A DNA stretch of 6,065 nucleotides from Candidatus Omnitrophota bacterium (GTDB lineage Bacteria; Omnitrophota; Gorgyraeia; Zapsychrales; Zapsychraceae). The translations under genes and the position numbers were made by a program. Below the pieces are notes generated by a model, which worked only from the letters and a program-made list of their open reading frames with translations, did not search any database and was not told the DNA's origin. Positions 1 to 6,065 of the stretch are shown here, one piece after another; positions within the stretch are counted from its first letter, which is position 1; each line of letters starts with the position of its first letter. The DNA is taken from positions 1-6,065 of the forward strand of contig JAGYNW010000126.1 in NCBI GenBank assembly GCA_018399915.1, given 5' to 3'.

Positions 1-1281
1 TGTGGAGGCACACCGGTCACCGGATTTAAGTTTATCATCATTCATGGCCAGGCACATGGAACAGCCGGGATGGCGCCATTCAAATCCGGCTTCCGTAAAG
101 ATTTGATCCAACCCCTCTGCCTCTGCCTGACGTTTTACGCGGCCGGAACCCGGAACCGCCAAAGCCTCAACATTAGCGCTGATGCGTCTGCCTTTCAGGA
201 TCATTGCCGCAGCCCGGAAGTCCTCGATGCGGCCATTGGTACAGGATCCGATAAAAACTTTGTTGATCGCGATGTCTGTCATCGGTGTGCCGGGTTTCAG
301 ATCCATGTAGGCAAGCGCCTTAATGGCGGCAGTCCGCTTGACTTCATCGGTAAAGGTATCCGGATCAGGAACAGTGTCATCAATCGAGGTGACCTGCCCC
401 GGGGAGGTGCCCCAGGTGACTTGCGGCTGGATATCTTGGGATTCGAACCCGAGGACCTTATCAAACCGGGCGTCCGGATCACTGGGCAGTTTGCGCCAGT
501 CCGCGATTGCGGCGTCAAGCTGTGCTCCTTTGGGCGCGAAATCCCGTCCGCGGATATAGTTGAAAGTGGTCTCGTCAGGCGCGATCATACCGGCCCGGGC
601 GCCTGCCTCAATACTCATATTGCAGACCGTCATGCGGCCTTCCATGGATAGACCCGTAATCGCGCTGCCGGCGTATTCCACGACATAGCCGGTGGCACCC
701 GCGGTCCCGATCTGTCCGATAATATAAAGGATAATATCTTTAGCGCCGACACCCGGATTCAGTGGACCGTTTACCGAGATGCGCATGGTTCGAGATTTGT
801 TTTGCTGCAAAGTTTGTGTGGCCAGTACGTGCTCAACTTCCGAGGTGCCAATGCCAAAGGCCAAAGCGCCGAAGGCGCCATGTGTGGCGGTGTGCGAATC
901 CCCGCAAACAATGACCATGCCGGGCAAAGTCAAACCTAACTCAGGCGCGAAAATATGCACCACCCCGTTATCAGGATGCTGGTAATCGTACAGGTTCACT
1001 TTGAAATCCTGGCAATTTTTTGAAAGTGCGTTCAGTTGGCATTGTGAGGTCGGTTCCATCTGACTGAATTCTTTCGTTTTGGTCGAAGTATTGTGGTCCA
1101 TGGTCGCGAAGGTCTTTTCCGGATGCCGCACCTGCCGGTTCGCCAGACGTAGCCCCTCAAACGCCTGCGGGGAGGTCACTTCATGGACCAATTGCCTGTC
1201 AACATAGATAAGCGCGGTATCTCCCTGTGACTCCCTGACGAGATGAGTTTCCCAGATCTTTTCATAAATATTTTTTCCCAT
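1..1281 (-). CDS. leuC: 3-isopropylmalate dehydratase large subunit LeuC (3' end cut by window edge)
   Basis: LeuC, with the small subunit LeuD, isomerises 2-isopropylmalate to 3-isopropylmalate in leucine biosynthesis; it is a cytoplasmic [4Fe-4S] enzyme of the aconitase superfamily. The reading frame is open from the ATG at 1279-1281 to base 1, giving 427 codons. The start reads MGKNIYEKIWETHLV, followed by LVHEVTSPQAFEGLR, TFATMDHN, GDSHTATHGAFG (residues 127-138), GTSEVEHVLATQTL, GRMTVCNMSIEAGA and APDETTFNY. The cluster cysteines are C347 (GSCTNGR), C407 and C410 (HPGCSMCLAMN), the same numbers as I recall for E. coli LeuC, which supports both start and family. The usual length is about 466-470 residues, so roughly 40 C-terminal residues lie beyond the left edge; the last visible residues are DRCAST. 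An in-frame ATG 13 codons upstream (1318-1320) lacks a ribosome binding site. The gene follows acnA by 87 nt on the same strand. leuD would be expected just outside the window, but that is inference. Confidence 0.97.
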   Translation of the reverse strand, partial: MGKNIYEKIWETHLVRESQGDTALIYVDRQLVHEVTSPQAFEGLRLANRQVRHPEKTFATMDHNTSTKTKEFSQMEPTSQCQLNALSKNCQDFKVNLYDYQHPDNGVVHIFAPELGLTLPGMVIVCGDSHTATHGAFGALAFGIGTSEVEHVLATQTLQQNKSRTMRISVNGPLNPGVGAKDIILYIIGQIGTAGATGYVVEYAGSAITGLSMEGRMTVCNMSIEAGARAGMIAPDETTFNYIRGRDFAPKGAQLDAAIADWRKLPSDPDARFDKVLGFESQDIQPQVTWGTSPGQVTSIDDTVPDPDTFTDEVKRTAAIKALAYMDLKPGTPMTDIAINKVFIGSCTNGRIEDFRAAAMILKGRRISANVEALAVPGSGRVKRQAEAEGLDQIFTEAGFEWRHPGCSMCLAMNDDKLKSGDRCAST

Positions 1282-1368
1282 AATAGATTCCTTTATGTTT
1301 GCGGGTTTATCCGCGTTCATACAAAATATTAATTCATCGATTAATCGTAGTTTCCTATCTCGGATTTT
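1282..1368 (-). other. acnA-leuC intergenic leader (87 nt), no terminator seen
   Basis: This short gap lies between the acnA stop codon and the leuC start on the same strand. I see no GC-rich hairpin followed by a T-run, so read-through from acnA into leuC is plausible. It holds a perfect 10-bp palindrome CGATTAATCG (1338-1347) within two ATTAAT copies (1328-1333 and 1340-1345), and a small hairpin with 4-bp GCGG/CCGC arms (1301-1304 and 1311-1314) just upstream of the leuC ribosome binding site. A lone TAATAT (1326-1331, minus strand) resembles a -10 box, but no acceptable -35 lies 16-18 nt away. No leucine-rich leader peptide is encoded, so there is no sign of classical leu attenuation. Confidence 0.5.
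1289..1293 (-). promoter_or_regulatory. Ribosome binding site of leuC
   Basis: The minus strand reads AAAGGAATCTATT directly before the ATG. AAGGA lies 7 nt from the start codon, an ideal Shine-Dalgarno spacing. It selects the ATG at 1281 over the in-frame ATG at 1320, which has only an AT-rich, purine-poor stretch in front of it. Confidence 0.8.
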
Positions 1369-4068
1369 TTATTTCTTTGCCAGCTTTCTCAACACGGTCT
1401 GAAGGATGCCGCCGTTGCGGTAATAATCGATCTCGACCGGGGTGTCCAGACGCACCGTAGCTTTAAAGGAAATCGATTCCCCGGCAGCGTCACGGGCTGT
1501 GACTGTGATCTTTTGGCGGGGTTTCAGTTTTTCATTAATTCCTTTAAAATCAAAGATCTCATCGCCCTTAAGTCCAAGTGTTTGCGCGGAAACGCCCTTG
1601 GTAAACTCCAGCGGAATCACACCCATCCCGGCAAGATTATTGCGGTGGATGCGTTCATAACTTTGGGCGATCACAACTTTGACGCCCAAAAGCGCCGTGC
1701 CTTTGGCTGCCCAATCACGGCTGGAGCCGGTGCCGTATTCTTTGCCGGCCAGTACGATCAAAGGAACAGGCTCTTTGTGATAAAGCACAGCCGCATCATA
1801 AATACTCATGGTTTTGCCGCTGGGGAAATGGCGCGTGCAGGACCCTTCCGTTCCGGGGACTAGCTGATTTTTCAGCCGTACATTGGCGAATGTTCCCCGG
1901 GTCATGACTTTATCATTTCCGCGGCGGGCACCGTAACTGTTAAAATTTTCCGGTTTTATCCCAAGGCTCACGAGGTATTGGCCGGCGGGACTTGATTCCG
2001 GGATTACCCCGGCAGGAGAAATATGGTCTGTTGTGATCGAATCGCCGACCTTAACAAGGACGCGCGCATTTGTGATAGGCGTGATCGCACCAGCCTTCAA
2101 TGCCATGCCTTTAAAAAACGGTGGTTCCTGAATATACGTACTTTTGGTTTTCCAGGAATAAAGATCGGATCCGCTTTCTTTGATCCGGCTCCAGTGAGCG
2201 GTTCCCTGGGTAATATTTTTAAAACATTTTTTAAATCCCGCGGCAGTCACGGATTTAGCGATGAGCGCTGCGATCTCAGCGCTTGTCGGCCAGATATCTT
2301 TTAAATACACCGGATTTCCGTCAGTATCAACACCCAAGGCATCGCGTGTGAGATCTATACGGGTTGTACCTGCCAACGCGTAGGCGACTACGAGTGCGGG
2401 CGAGGCCAAATAATTGGTCTTGGTATACGGGCTGACCCGGCCTTCAAAGTTGCGGTTCCCGCTTAAAACACTGGAGACGATCAAGTCATTAGCGCGGATC
2501 GCTTCCACCACCTCTTTGTCAAGCGGTCCGCTGTTGCCGATACACGGGCCGCAACCATATCCAATAATATGAAATTTTAATTTTTCCAGACTGGTAAGCA
2601 ATCCGGCTTTTTGTAAATATTCTTCCACAACCCGGGATCCCGGGATAAAAGAAGTCTTCACATATTCTTTAACCGTCAGCCCCCGTTGCACAGCTTTTTG
2701 GGCTACCAGGCCAGCGCCGATCAAAACCGAGGGATTAGATGTGTTAGTGCAGCTGGTAATGGATGCGATGACAATAGAACCGTGTCCGATTGTTTCGCCG
2801 TTGACAGTCACCTGCTTGTCGATAGTACCGGGTTGCACCGCAAATCCATTTTCGGACAAAGGATTGCGCAGGGTGGCGTCATACATCTCCTTCATGTTCT
2901 TTAAGAATATCTTATCCTGAGGCCGTTTCGGACCCGCAACACACGGTTCAACACGGGACATGTCCAATGCCAGGGTCGAGGTGTAGAGCGTTTTATCTCC
3001 TTTGCCCGAGTAAAAAAGGCCTTGCTCTTTCATGTAGCGCTCAATGAGGTCCACCTGTTTGGCAGAACGTCCGGTCATGCGGTAATAAGCAAGGGTTATA
3101 TCATCCACCGGAAAGATCCCTAAGGTGGCGCCGTACTCAGGTCCCATGTTGGAAATCGTGGCGCGGTCCGGAAGGCTGAGATGCTTTAAGCCTTCTCCAT
3201 AAAATTCCACAAATTTACCCACCACCCCTTTCTTCCGCAAAAGCTCGACAATGGTCAAAACCAAATCTGTGGCGGTAACGCCTTCTTTCAATGCCCCGGT
3301 CAGTTCCATGCCTACGACCTCGGGCATAAGCATGTAAATCGGTTCACCGAGCATGACCGCTTCCGCTTCAATGCCGCCCACACCCCAACCCACAATGCCC
3401 AGGCCATTGATCATCGTCGTGTGGCTGTCGGTCCCAACGAGGCTATCAGGATAAAGAATGGTCTTTTGGCCCACGCGTTTTTTCAGCACGCCTTGAGCCA
3501 GATATTCCAGGTTCACCTGATGGATAATCCCTGTGGCCGGAGGGATTACGGAAAAATTTTTAAACGCCTTCTGCCCCCATTTTAAAAATTCATAGCGTTC
3601 TTTATTTCTTTGAAATTCTTTAGCAATATTTGTGTCCATGGCTTTAGGGGTGCCATAGGCGTCAACCTGAACCGAGTGGTCAATAACCAGATCACACGGC
3701 ACCTGCGGATTGATCTTATGGATATCTCCTCCGAGGGATTTCATGCCGGAACGCAAGGCTGCCAAGTCTACGACACAGGGAACACCTGTGAAGTCCTGGA
3801 GTAGCACCCGGCCGGGTTTATAAGCGATTTCTTTGCTGGTCCGATACCGGGGTGTCCAACTTAACAAGGTCTCAATATCTTTGATTGTGATTTGATAATT
3901 ATCATGATTCCGCACAACGCTTTCCAAAAGGATCTTAATGGAAAAAGGGAGTCTTTCCGGATCGCCTAGGCCCAAGCGCTTAAGTTTCGGGATATGCGCG
4001 ATCGTATATTTTTGGGAATGTGATGTAATGGTCTTCATTACATCAGTAGATTTGAATGGCTCAGTCAT
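1369..4068 (-). CDS. acnA: Aconitate hydratase, AcnA/IRP1 type
   Basis: Aconitase isomerises citrate to isocitrate through cis-aconitate in the TCA cycle, in the cytoplasm, using a [4Fe-4S] cluster. The 899-residue product matches the AcnA/IRP1 class (E. coli AcnA is 891), not AcnB, and appears complete. Visible landmarks in order are LLQDFTGVPCVVDLAALR (89-106), DLVIDHSVQVD (126-136), FLKWGQKAF (161-169), VGTDSHTTMINGLG (211-224) and VGKFVEFYG (283-291). The cluster cysteines are C440 (SITSCTNTSNPS), C506 and C509 (GYGCGPCIGNSG), followed by LSGNRNFEGR (535-544). The C-terminal swivel domain shows GDSITTDHISPAG (675-687), NSYGARRGN (710-718) and GKEYGTGSSRDWAAKG (775-790), which supplies the catalytic Ser-x-Arg site around S782-R784. 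No key residue is missing. The ATG at 4066-4068 is chosen for its upstream GAGG; Met11 is a less supported alternative. A promoter candidate lies upstream, and leuC follows in the same direction. IRP-like RNA binding by the apo-enzyme is known for this family but cannot be judged here. Confidence 0.97.
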   Translation of the reverse strand: MTEPFKSTDVMKTITSHSQKYTIAHIPKLKRLGLGDPERLPFSIKILLESVVRNHDNYQITIKDIETLLSWTPRYRTSKEIAYKPGRVLLQDFTGVPCVVDLAALRSGMKSLGGDIHKINPQVPCDLVIDHSVQVDAYGTPKAMDTNIAKEFQRNKERYEFLKWGQKAFKNFSVIPPATGIIHQVNLEYLAQGVLKKRVGQKTILYPDSLVGTDSHTTMINGLGIVGWGVGGIEAEAVMLGEPIYMLMPEVVGMELTGALKEGVTATDLVLTIVELLRKKGVVGKFVEFYGEGLKHLSLPDRATISNMGPEYGATLGIFPVDDITLAYYRMTGRSAKQVDLIERYMKEQGLFYSGKGDKTLYTSTLALDMSRVEPCVAGPKRPQDKIFLKNMKEMYDATLRNPLSENGFAVQPGTIDKQVTVNGETIGHGSIVIASITSCTNTSNPSVLIGAGLVAQKAVQRGLTVKEYVKTSFIPGSRVVEEYLQKAGLLTSLEKLKFHIIGYGCGPCIGNSGPLDKEVVEAIRANDLIVSSVLSGNRNFEGRVSPYTKTNYLASPALVVAYALAGTTRIDLTRDALGVDTDGNPVYLKDIWPTSAEIAALIAKSVTAAGFKKCFKNITQGTAHWSRIKESGSDLYSWKTKSTYIQEPPFFKGMALKAGAITPITNARVLVKVGDSITTDHISPAGVIPESSPAGQYLVSLGIKPENFNSYGARRGNDKVMTRGTFANVRLKNQLVPGTEGSCTRHFPSGKTMSIYDAAVLYHKEPVPLIVLAGKEYGTGSSRDWAAKGTALLGVKVVIAQSYERIHRNNLAGMGVIPLEFTKGVSAQTLGLKGDEIFDFKGINEKLKPRQKITVTARDAAGESISFKATVRLDTPVEIDYYRNGGILQTVLRKLAKK

Positions 4069-4079
4069 AATAATTTTTG

Positions 4080-4083
4080 CCTC
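4080..4083 (-). promoter_or_regulatory. Probable ribosome binding site of acnA
   Basis: The minus strand reads TGAGGCAAAAATTATT before the ATG. GAGG is a fair Shine-Dalgarno match, but the 11-nt spacing is on the long side. No better purine-rich motif precedes the alternative start at Met11. Confidence 0.55.
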
Positions 4084-4096
4084 ATTTATTAGTATT

Positions 4097-4108
4097 ATAA
4101 ATATTTAT
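4097..4108. repeat. 12-bp perfect palindrome in the acnA 5' leader
   Basis: ATAAATATTTAT is its own reverse complement. It lies about 10 nt downstream of the start point predicted from the acnA promoter candidate, a position where a repressor site would work. The stretch is entirely A/T in an AT-rich region, so chance is a real alternative. Confidence 0.3.
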
Positions 4109-4124
4109 GTATTTACGAGCTAAA

Positions 4125-4153
4125 TTTATAGCATATTCTAATGATTTATTCAA
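4125..4153 (-). promoter_or_regulatory. Candidate sigma70-type promoter of acnA (and possibly leuC)
   Basis: On the minus strand, TTGAAT (complement of 4148-4153) is followed after exactly 17 nt by TATAAA (complement of 4125-4130). Each hexamer is close to the housekeeping consensus. The predicted start point near 4118 gives a leader of about 50 nt to the acnA ATG. A perfect TATAAT (complement of 4094-4099) lies closer to the gene but has no recognisable -35. The AT-richness of the region raises the chance of false matches. Confidence 0.5.
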
Positions 4154-4244
4154 TTGAAACCTTATTTTTGACTGTTTTTGCACATCTTTCTGCGTGACTT
4201 GATGTTATTTATTTTAATGGCGCACGAATGCCTTAAGAATATGC

Positions 4245-4273
4245 TTGAAAATTCAGTGATCTAAGTCTAATAT
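4245..4273 (+). promoter_or_regulatory. Candidate sigma70-type promoter of the radical SAM gene
   Basis: TTGAAA (4245-4250) and TAATAT (4268-4273) are separated by exactly 17 nt, each close to consensus. Transcription would begin near 4280, leaving a leader of about 33 nt before the ATG at 4313. The site is 91 nt from the -35 of the opposing acnA promoter candidate, so the two would not overlap. Confidence 0.55.
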
Positions 4274-4304
4274 GTTGGGTAACTTAAAAGCAGACACATA
4301 AAAC

Positions 4305-4308
4305 AGGA
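4305..4308 (+). promoter_or_regulatory. Ribosome binding site of the radical SAM gene
   Basis: ACAGGAAACC precedes the ATG. AGGA ends 4 nt before the start codon, which is short but workable. The start is also supported by the protein, whose first residues (MKVAILNPSF) form the typical first strand of a cobalamin-binding fold. Confidence 0.6.
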
Positions 4309-4312
4309 AACC

Positions 4313-5740
4313 ATGAAAGTCGCGATATTAAATCCCTCCTTTGGAAAAGACTTTGTCAGAGTTGCCCGCTGGGCTGCAAAATCCCGAGGCCGTGTCCAAC
4401 GGCATCCGGAATATCTCTTGACAGCCGCCCAAGTACTTTTGGATCAAGGACACGATGTTATTTTTGTGGAAGCCGCTGCCAGAAACTTTTCTGAAGAAGA
4501 AACCTATTCGGTTATTGAGAGATTTGAACCAGAATTAGTTGTGATCCACGCCACAACACCATCGATCTATAACGATATCAATCAGGCGCAGGAGCTCAAG
4601 GCGCGCACCGCTTGCAAAATCGTATTTGTAGGCCAACACGCAAGCGCTGAAGTCCTGGACACGTTCCGGATCGCTGATGGCGCGCTTGATTATATCGCCC
4701 GCGGCGAATATGATTTCACCCTCCGTGACCTTGCCGGCAAACAATCAACCGAAACCATACCGGGTCTTTCCTGGATAAATAAAGGTCAACCCGTAAATAA
4801 TGCTGACCGTCCTGCCCTGGATGTTAATGAGCTTCCTTTCCCTGCCTGGCATCTGATCAAACCAGAATGGTATCCGGACGCCGGCAAGAAATACCCTTTT
4901 TTAACACTCATGACCGGCCGGGGGTGCAATAATGCGTGTAATTTTTGCCGTGATCCGCAATTGATGTATGGCCATAGTCTGCGTTTACGGGACCCGCAAA
5001 AAGTGGTTGACGAGATGGAATATGATCTTGAGCTGTTTCCGCAAATCCGGGAGATCATGTTTGAAACAGATACCTTTGCCGCCTCGGCCGAACACGCAGC
5101 TGCGGTATGCCATGAGATTATCCGCCGTGGATTGCATAAACGGATATCGTGGTCATGCAACACCCGTGTTAATACCGACCTGTCTGTTCTGCCATTGATG
5201 AAAAAAGCGGGTTGCCGCATGCTGATGACGGGTTTTGAATTTGGATATGATGAAGGATTGCGGGCTGTAAAAAAAGGGAATGTGACAACTGAGATGTCGC
5301 GACGCTTCGCGAAGACCGCCAAAAAATTGGGTTTTATCGTTCACGGCTGTTTTATGTTTGGCGCGCCCGGAGAAACCCCGCAGCAGGCGCAGAAGACCAT
5401 TGATTTCGCAAAATCCATCCCTATGGACACAGTCCAGTTCACAGGCATCGCGGTCTATCCCGGCACGTCTCTTTATCATTGGGCAAAAAATAATAATTAT
5501 ATCATCGCTCAAGACTGGCGTGAATGGCTTACTGAAAACGGCGAACAACGCACCTTACTCAGCTATCCGCAATTATCCAATGTACAGATCGATCAATTCA
5601 TCGACAAAGGGCTCAGAGAATTTTACCTGCGGCCCAAGCAGATCCTGCAGATGATCCTGTCGATACGATCCATGGGTGACCTCTTAAGAAAGCTACACGG
5701 TTTTAAAGCCTTCCTTAATTATTTTTCTTTGAAGAAATAA
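4313..5740 (+). CDS. B12-binding-domain radical SAM enzyme, HpnJ/BchE-like class, substrate unknown
   Basis: The 475-residue product has the two-domain layout of class B (cobalamin-dependent) radical SAM enzymes. Residues 1 to about 145 form a Rossmann-like B12-binding domain: MKVAILNPSF, then HPEYLLTAAQVLLDQGHDVIF (31-51), ELVVIHATTPS (74-84), IVFVGQHAS (103-111) and ARGEYDFTL (129-137). The DxHxxG motif of B12 base-off mutases is absent, as in many members of this class, so cobalamin use is likely but unproven. The linker LPFPAWHLI (174-182) leads to the radical SAM core, with cluster motif CxxxCxxC at C205, C209 and C212 (GRGCNNACNFC). Further core landmarks are IMFETDTFA (248-256), ISWSCNTRVN (278-287), GFEFGYDE (307-314), FMFGAPGET (347-355) and VYPGTSLY (381-388). 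From memory, the segment 250-390 resembles HpnJ-like proteins of hopanoid modification, but no hopanoid gene is present. The C-terminal 40 residues are basic and hydrophobic (about 436-475), possibly helical or membrane-proximal. The reaction cannot be named from this window. Confidence 0.9.
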   Translation: MKVAILNPSFGKDFVRVARWAAKSRGRVQRHPEYLLTAAQVLLDQGHDVIFVEAAARNFSEEETYSVIERFEPELVVIHATTPSIYNDINQAQELKARTACKIVFVGQHASAEVLDTFRIADGALDYIARGEYDFTLRDLAGKQSTETIPGLSWINKGQPVNNADRPALDVNELPFPAWHLIKPEWYPDAGKKYPFLTLMTGRGCNNACNFCRDPQLMYGHSLRLRDPQKVVDEMEYDLELFPQIREIMFETDTFAASAEHAAAVCHEIIRRGLHKRISWSCNTRVNTDLSVLPLMKKAGCRMLMTGFEFGYDEGLRAVKKGNVTTEMSRRFAKTAKKLGFIVHGCFMFGAPGETPQQAQKTIDFAKSIPMDTVQFTGIAVYPGTSLYHWAKNNNYIIAQDWREWLTENGEQRTLLSYPQLSNVQIDQFIDKGLREFYLRPKQILQMILSIRSMGDLLRKLHGFKAFLNYFSLKK

Positions 5741-5741
5741 T
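5718..5741. repeat. Imperfect AT-rich inverted repeat over the end of the radical SAM gene
   Basis: ATTATTT (5718-5724), a TT bulge and CTT pair with AAGAAATAAT (5732-5741), closing a very small loop and covering the radical SAM stop codon. The arms are almost all A/T and no T-run follows on either strand, so it is at best a weak structure near the junction of two convergent genes. Confidence 0.3.
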
Positions 5742-5754
5742 CCTTGCTGAACAC

Positions 5755-6065
5755 TTATTCACTCTGCTTATTTTGCTCACCGGGCCGCAATCCGGCTTTT
5801 TTGGTTCTTTTCCTGCGGAACAAACGGATGAAAAATTTGATCCCCAGGATGATGACCGCCAGGGTAAACAGTATCCGCAACACCATCATGACGCGCGGGT
5901 AAGATTTAATATATTTGAAGGTGACTTGTGGGCTTTCATTATCTGTGACCAATAATTTACTAAAATTAATGATTTTTCCGCGTTTGGGAATATTAACCCT
6001 AATGGGCATAGCCCCGGCTTGCTGCACTGACGGACTTTGATAATCTTTAAATTTTTGAGAAATAT
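5755..6065 (-). CDS. C-terminal part of a membrane-anchored protein of unknown function (5' end outside window)
   Basis: The frame stays open from the right edge (first full codon 6061-6063) to the TAA at 5755-5757, showing 102 residues. A GTG at 6025-6027 could start a 90-residue protein, but no ribosome binding site precedes it and the frame continues upstream, so a longer protein is more likely. The visible part begins with polar, strand-like sequence (MPIRVNIPKRGKIINFSKLL, then SPQVTFKYIKSYPRV). A hydrophobic segment follows (about visible residues 58-80, bases 5824-5892, core ILFTLAVIILGI), then a strongly basic tail starting RRKRTKK and ending NKQSE. By the positive-inside rule the tail should be cytoplasmic and the N-terminal part outside or periplasmic, which is a C-terminal anchor. 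I do not recognise the family. It is convergent with the radical SAM gene across 14 nt, so it is not in that gene's operon. Confidence 0.75.
   Translation of the reverse strand, partial: ISQKFKDYQSPSVQQAGAMPIRVNIPKRGKIINFSKLLVTDNESPQVTFKYIKSYPRVMMVLRILFTLAVIILGIKFFIRLFRRKRTKKAGLRPGEQNKQSE
5784..5802 (+). terminator. Possible weak intrinsic terminator of the radical SAM gene
   Basis: GCCG (5784-5787), the 5-nt loop CAATC, CGGC (5793-5796) and then six T residues (5797-5802) form a short hairpin plus T-run 43 nt after the radical SAM stop. The stem is only 4 bp and the site lies inside the coding end of the opposing gene, where it also encodes part of the basic tail. It may therefore be coincidental. 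Confidence 0.35.

Noticed and set aside
70..651. A 193-codon plus-strand open frame.
   Set aside because: It is antisense to leuC, whose minus-strand frame shows all conserved LeuC motifs and cluster cysteines. The antisense protein has no recognisable domain.
1279..1320. Extended LeuC start at the in-frame ATG 1318-1320 (adds 13 residues beginning MNADKPANIKES).
   Set aside because: No Shine-Dalgarno sequence lies before it. The start at 1281 has AAGGA at 7 nt and gives cysteine numbering identical to that recalled for E. coli LeuC.
4168..4196. TTGACT at 4168-4173 as a -35 box for the plus strand.
   Set aside because: The position 17 nt downstream reads TGCGTG, which is not a usable -10 box, and 16- or 18-nt spacing is no better.
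4217..4264. A 15-codon plus-strand ORF (MAHECLKNMLENSVI) upstream of the radical SAM gene.
   Set aside because: It overlaps the -35 box and most of the spacer of the promoter candidate, so it would lie upstream of the transcription start. It has no ribosome binding site.
4786..5322. A 178-codon minus-strand open frame.
   Set aside because: It is antisense to the radical SAM core, and the sense frame carries CxxxCxxC and other family motifs.
5755..6027. A complete 90-residue small membrane protein starting with GTG at 6025-6027.
   Set aside because: The frame is open to the window edge, no ribosome binding site precedes the GTG, and the sequence before the membrane segment looks like the end of a larger domain.
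1..6065. CRISPR arrays, tRNA or rRNA genes, transposases, or toxin-antitoxin or defence modules.
   Set aside because: I saw no repeated spacer pattern, cloverleaf, rRNA core sequence or mobile-element protein motif. Nearly all of the window is accounted for by four genes.

Overview
The window looks like ordinary bacterial chromosome with roughly balanced base composition in the genes and a distinctly AT-rich intergenic region. It carries two metabolic genes on the minus strand (leuC, cut by the left edge, and acnA). A divergent plus-strand gene encodes a cobalamin-binding-type radical SAM enzyme. The 3' end of a minus-strand gene for a membrane-anchored protein enters from the right edge. I see no rRNA, tRNA, CRISPR array, insertion sequence or phage gene. 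The organism cannot be fixed from the sequence. The AcnA/IRP1-type aconitase, the long proteobacterial-style LeuC and an HpnJ/BchE-like radical SAM protein suit a Gram-negative-type bacterium, perhaps from an uncultured lineage such as Omnitrophota, but that name is a guess.

Layout: 1-1281 (minus) is leuC, lacking about the last 40 codons. 1282-1368 is a short leader/intergenic stretch with a good ribosome binding site and no terminator. 1369-4068 (minus) is a complete acnA of 899 codons. 4069-4312 is a 244-nt AT-rich divergent control region with one well-spaced sigma70-like promoter candidate facing each way. 4313-5740 (plus) is the complete 475-codon radical SAM gene. A 14-nt gap separates it from the convergent gene at 5755-6065 (minus), whose visible 102 codons end in a single transmembrane anchor and a basic tail.

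AcnA (citrate/isocitrate isomerisation) and LeuC (isopropylmalate isomerisation in leucine synthesis) are both [4Fe-4S] dehydratases of the aconitase superfamily. They lie head to tail with no visible terminator between them, so co-transcription in the order acnA-leuC is plausible. The radical SAM protein is the least defined and most interesting gene here. Its architecture and C-terminal half recall the HpnJ/BchE-like class, but no other cofactor, lipid or natural-product gene is present to name its substrate. I do not see a convincing new multi-gene system in this window.
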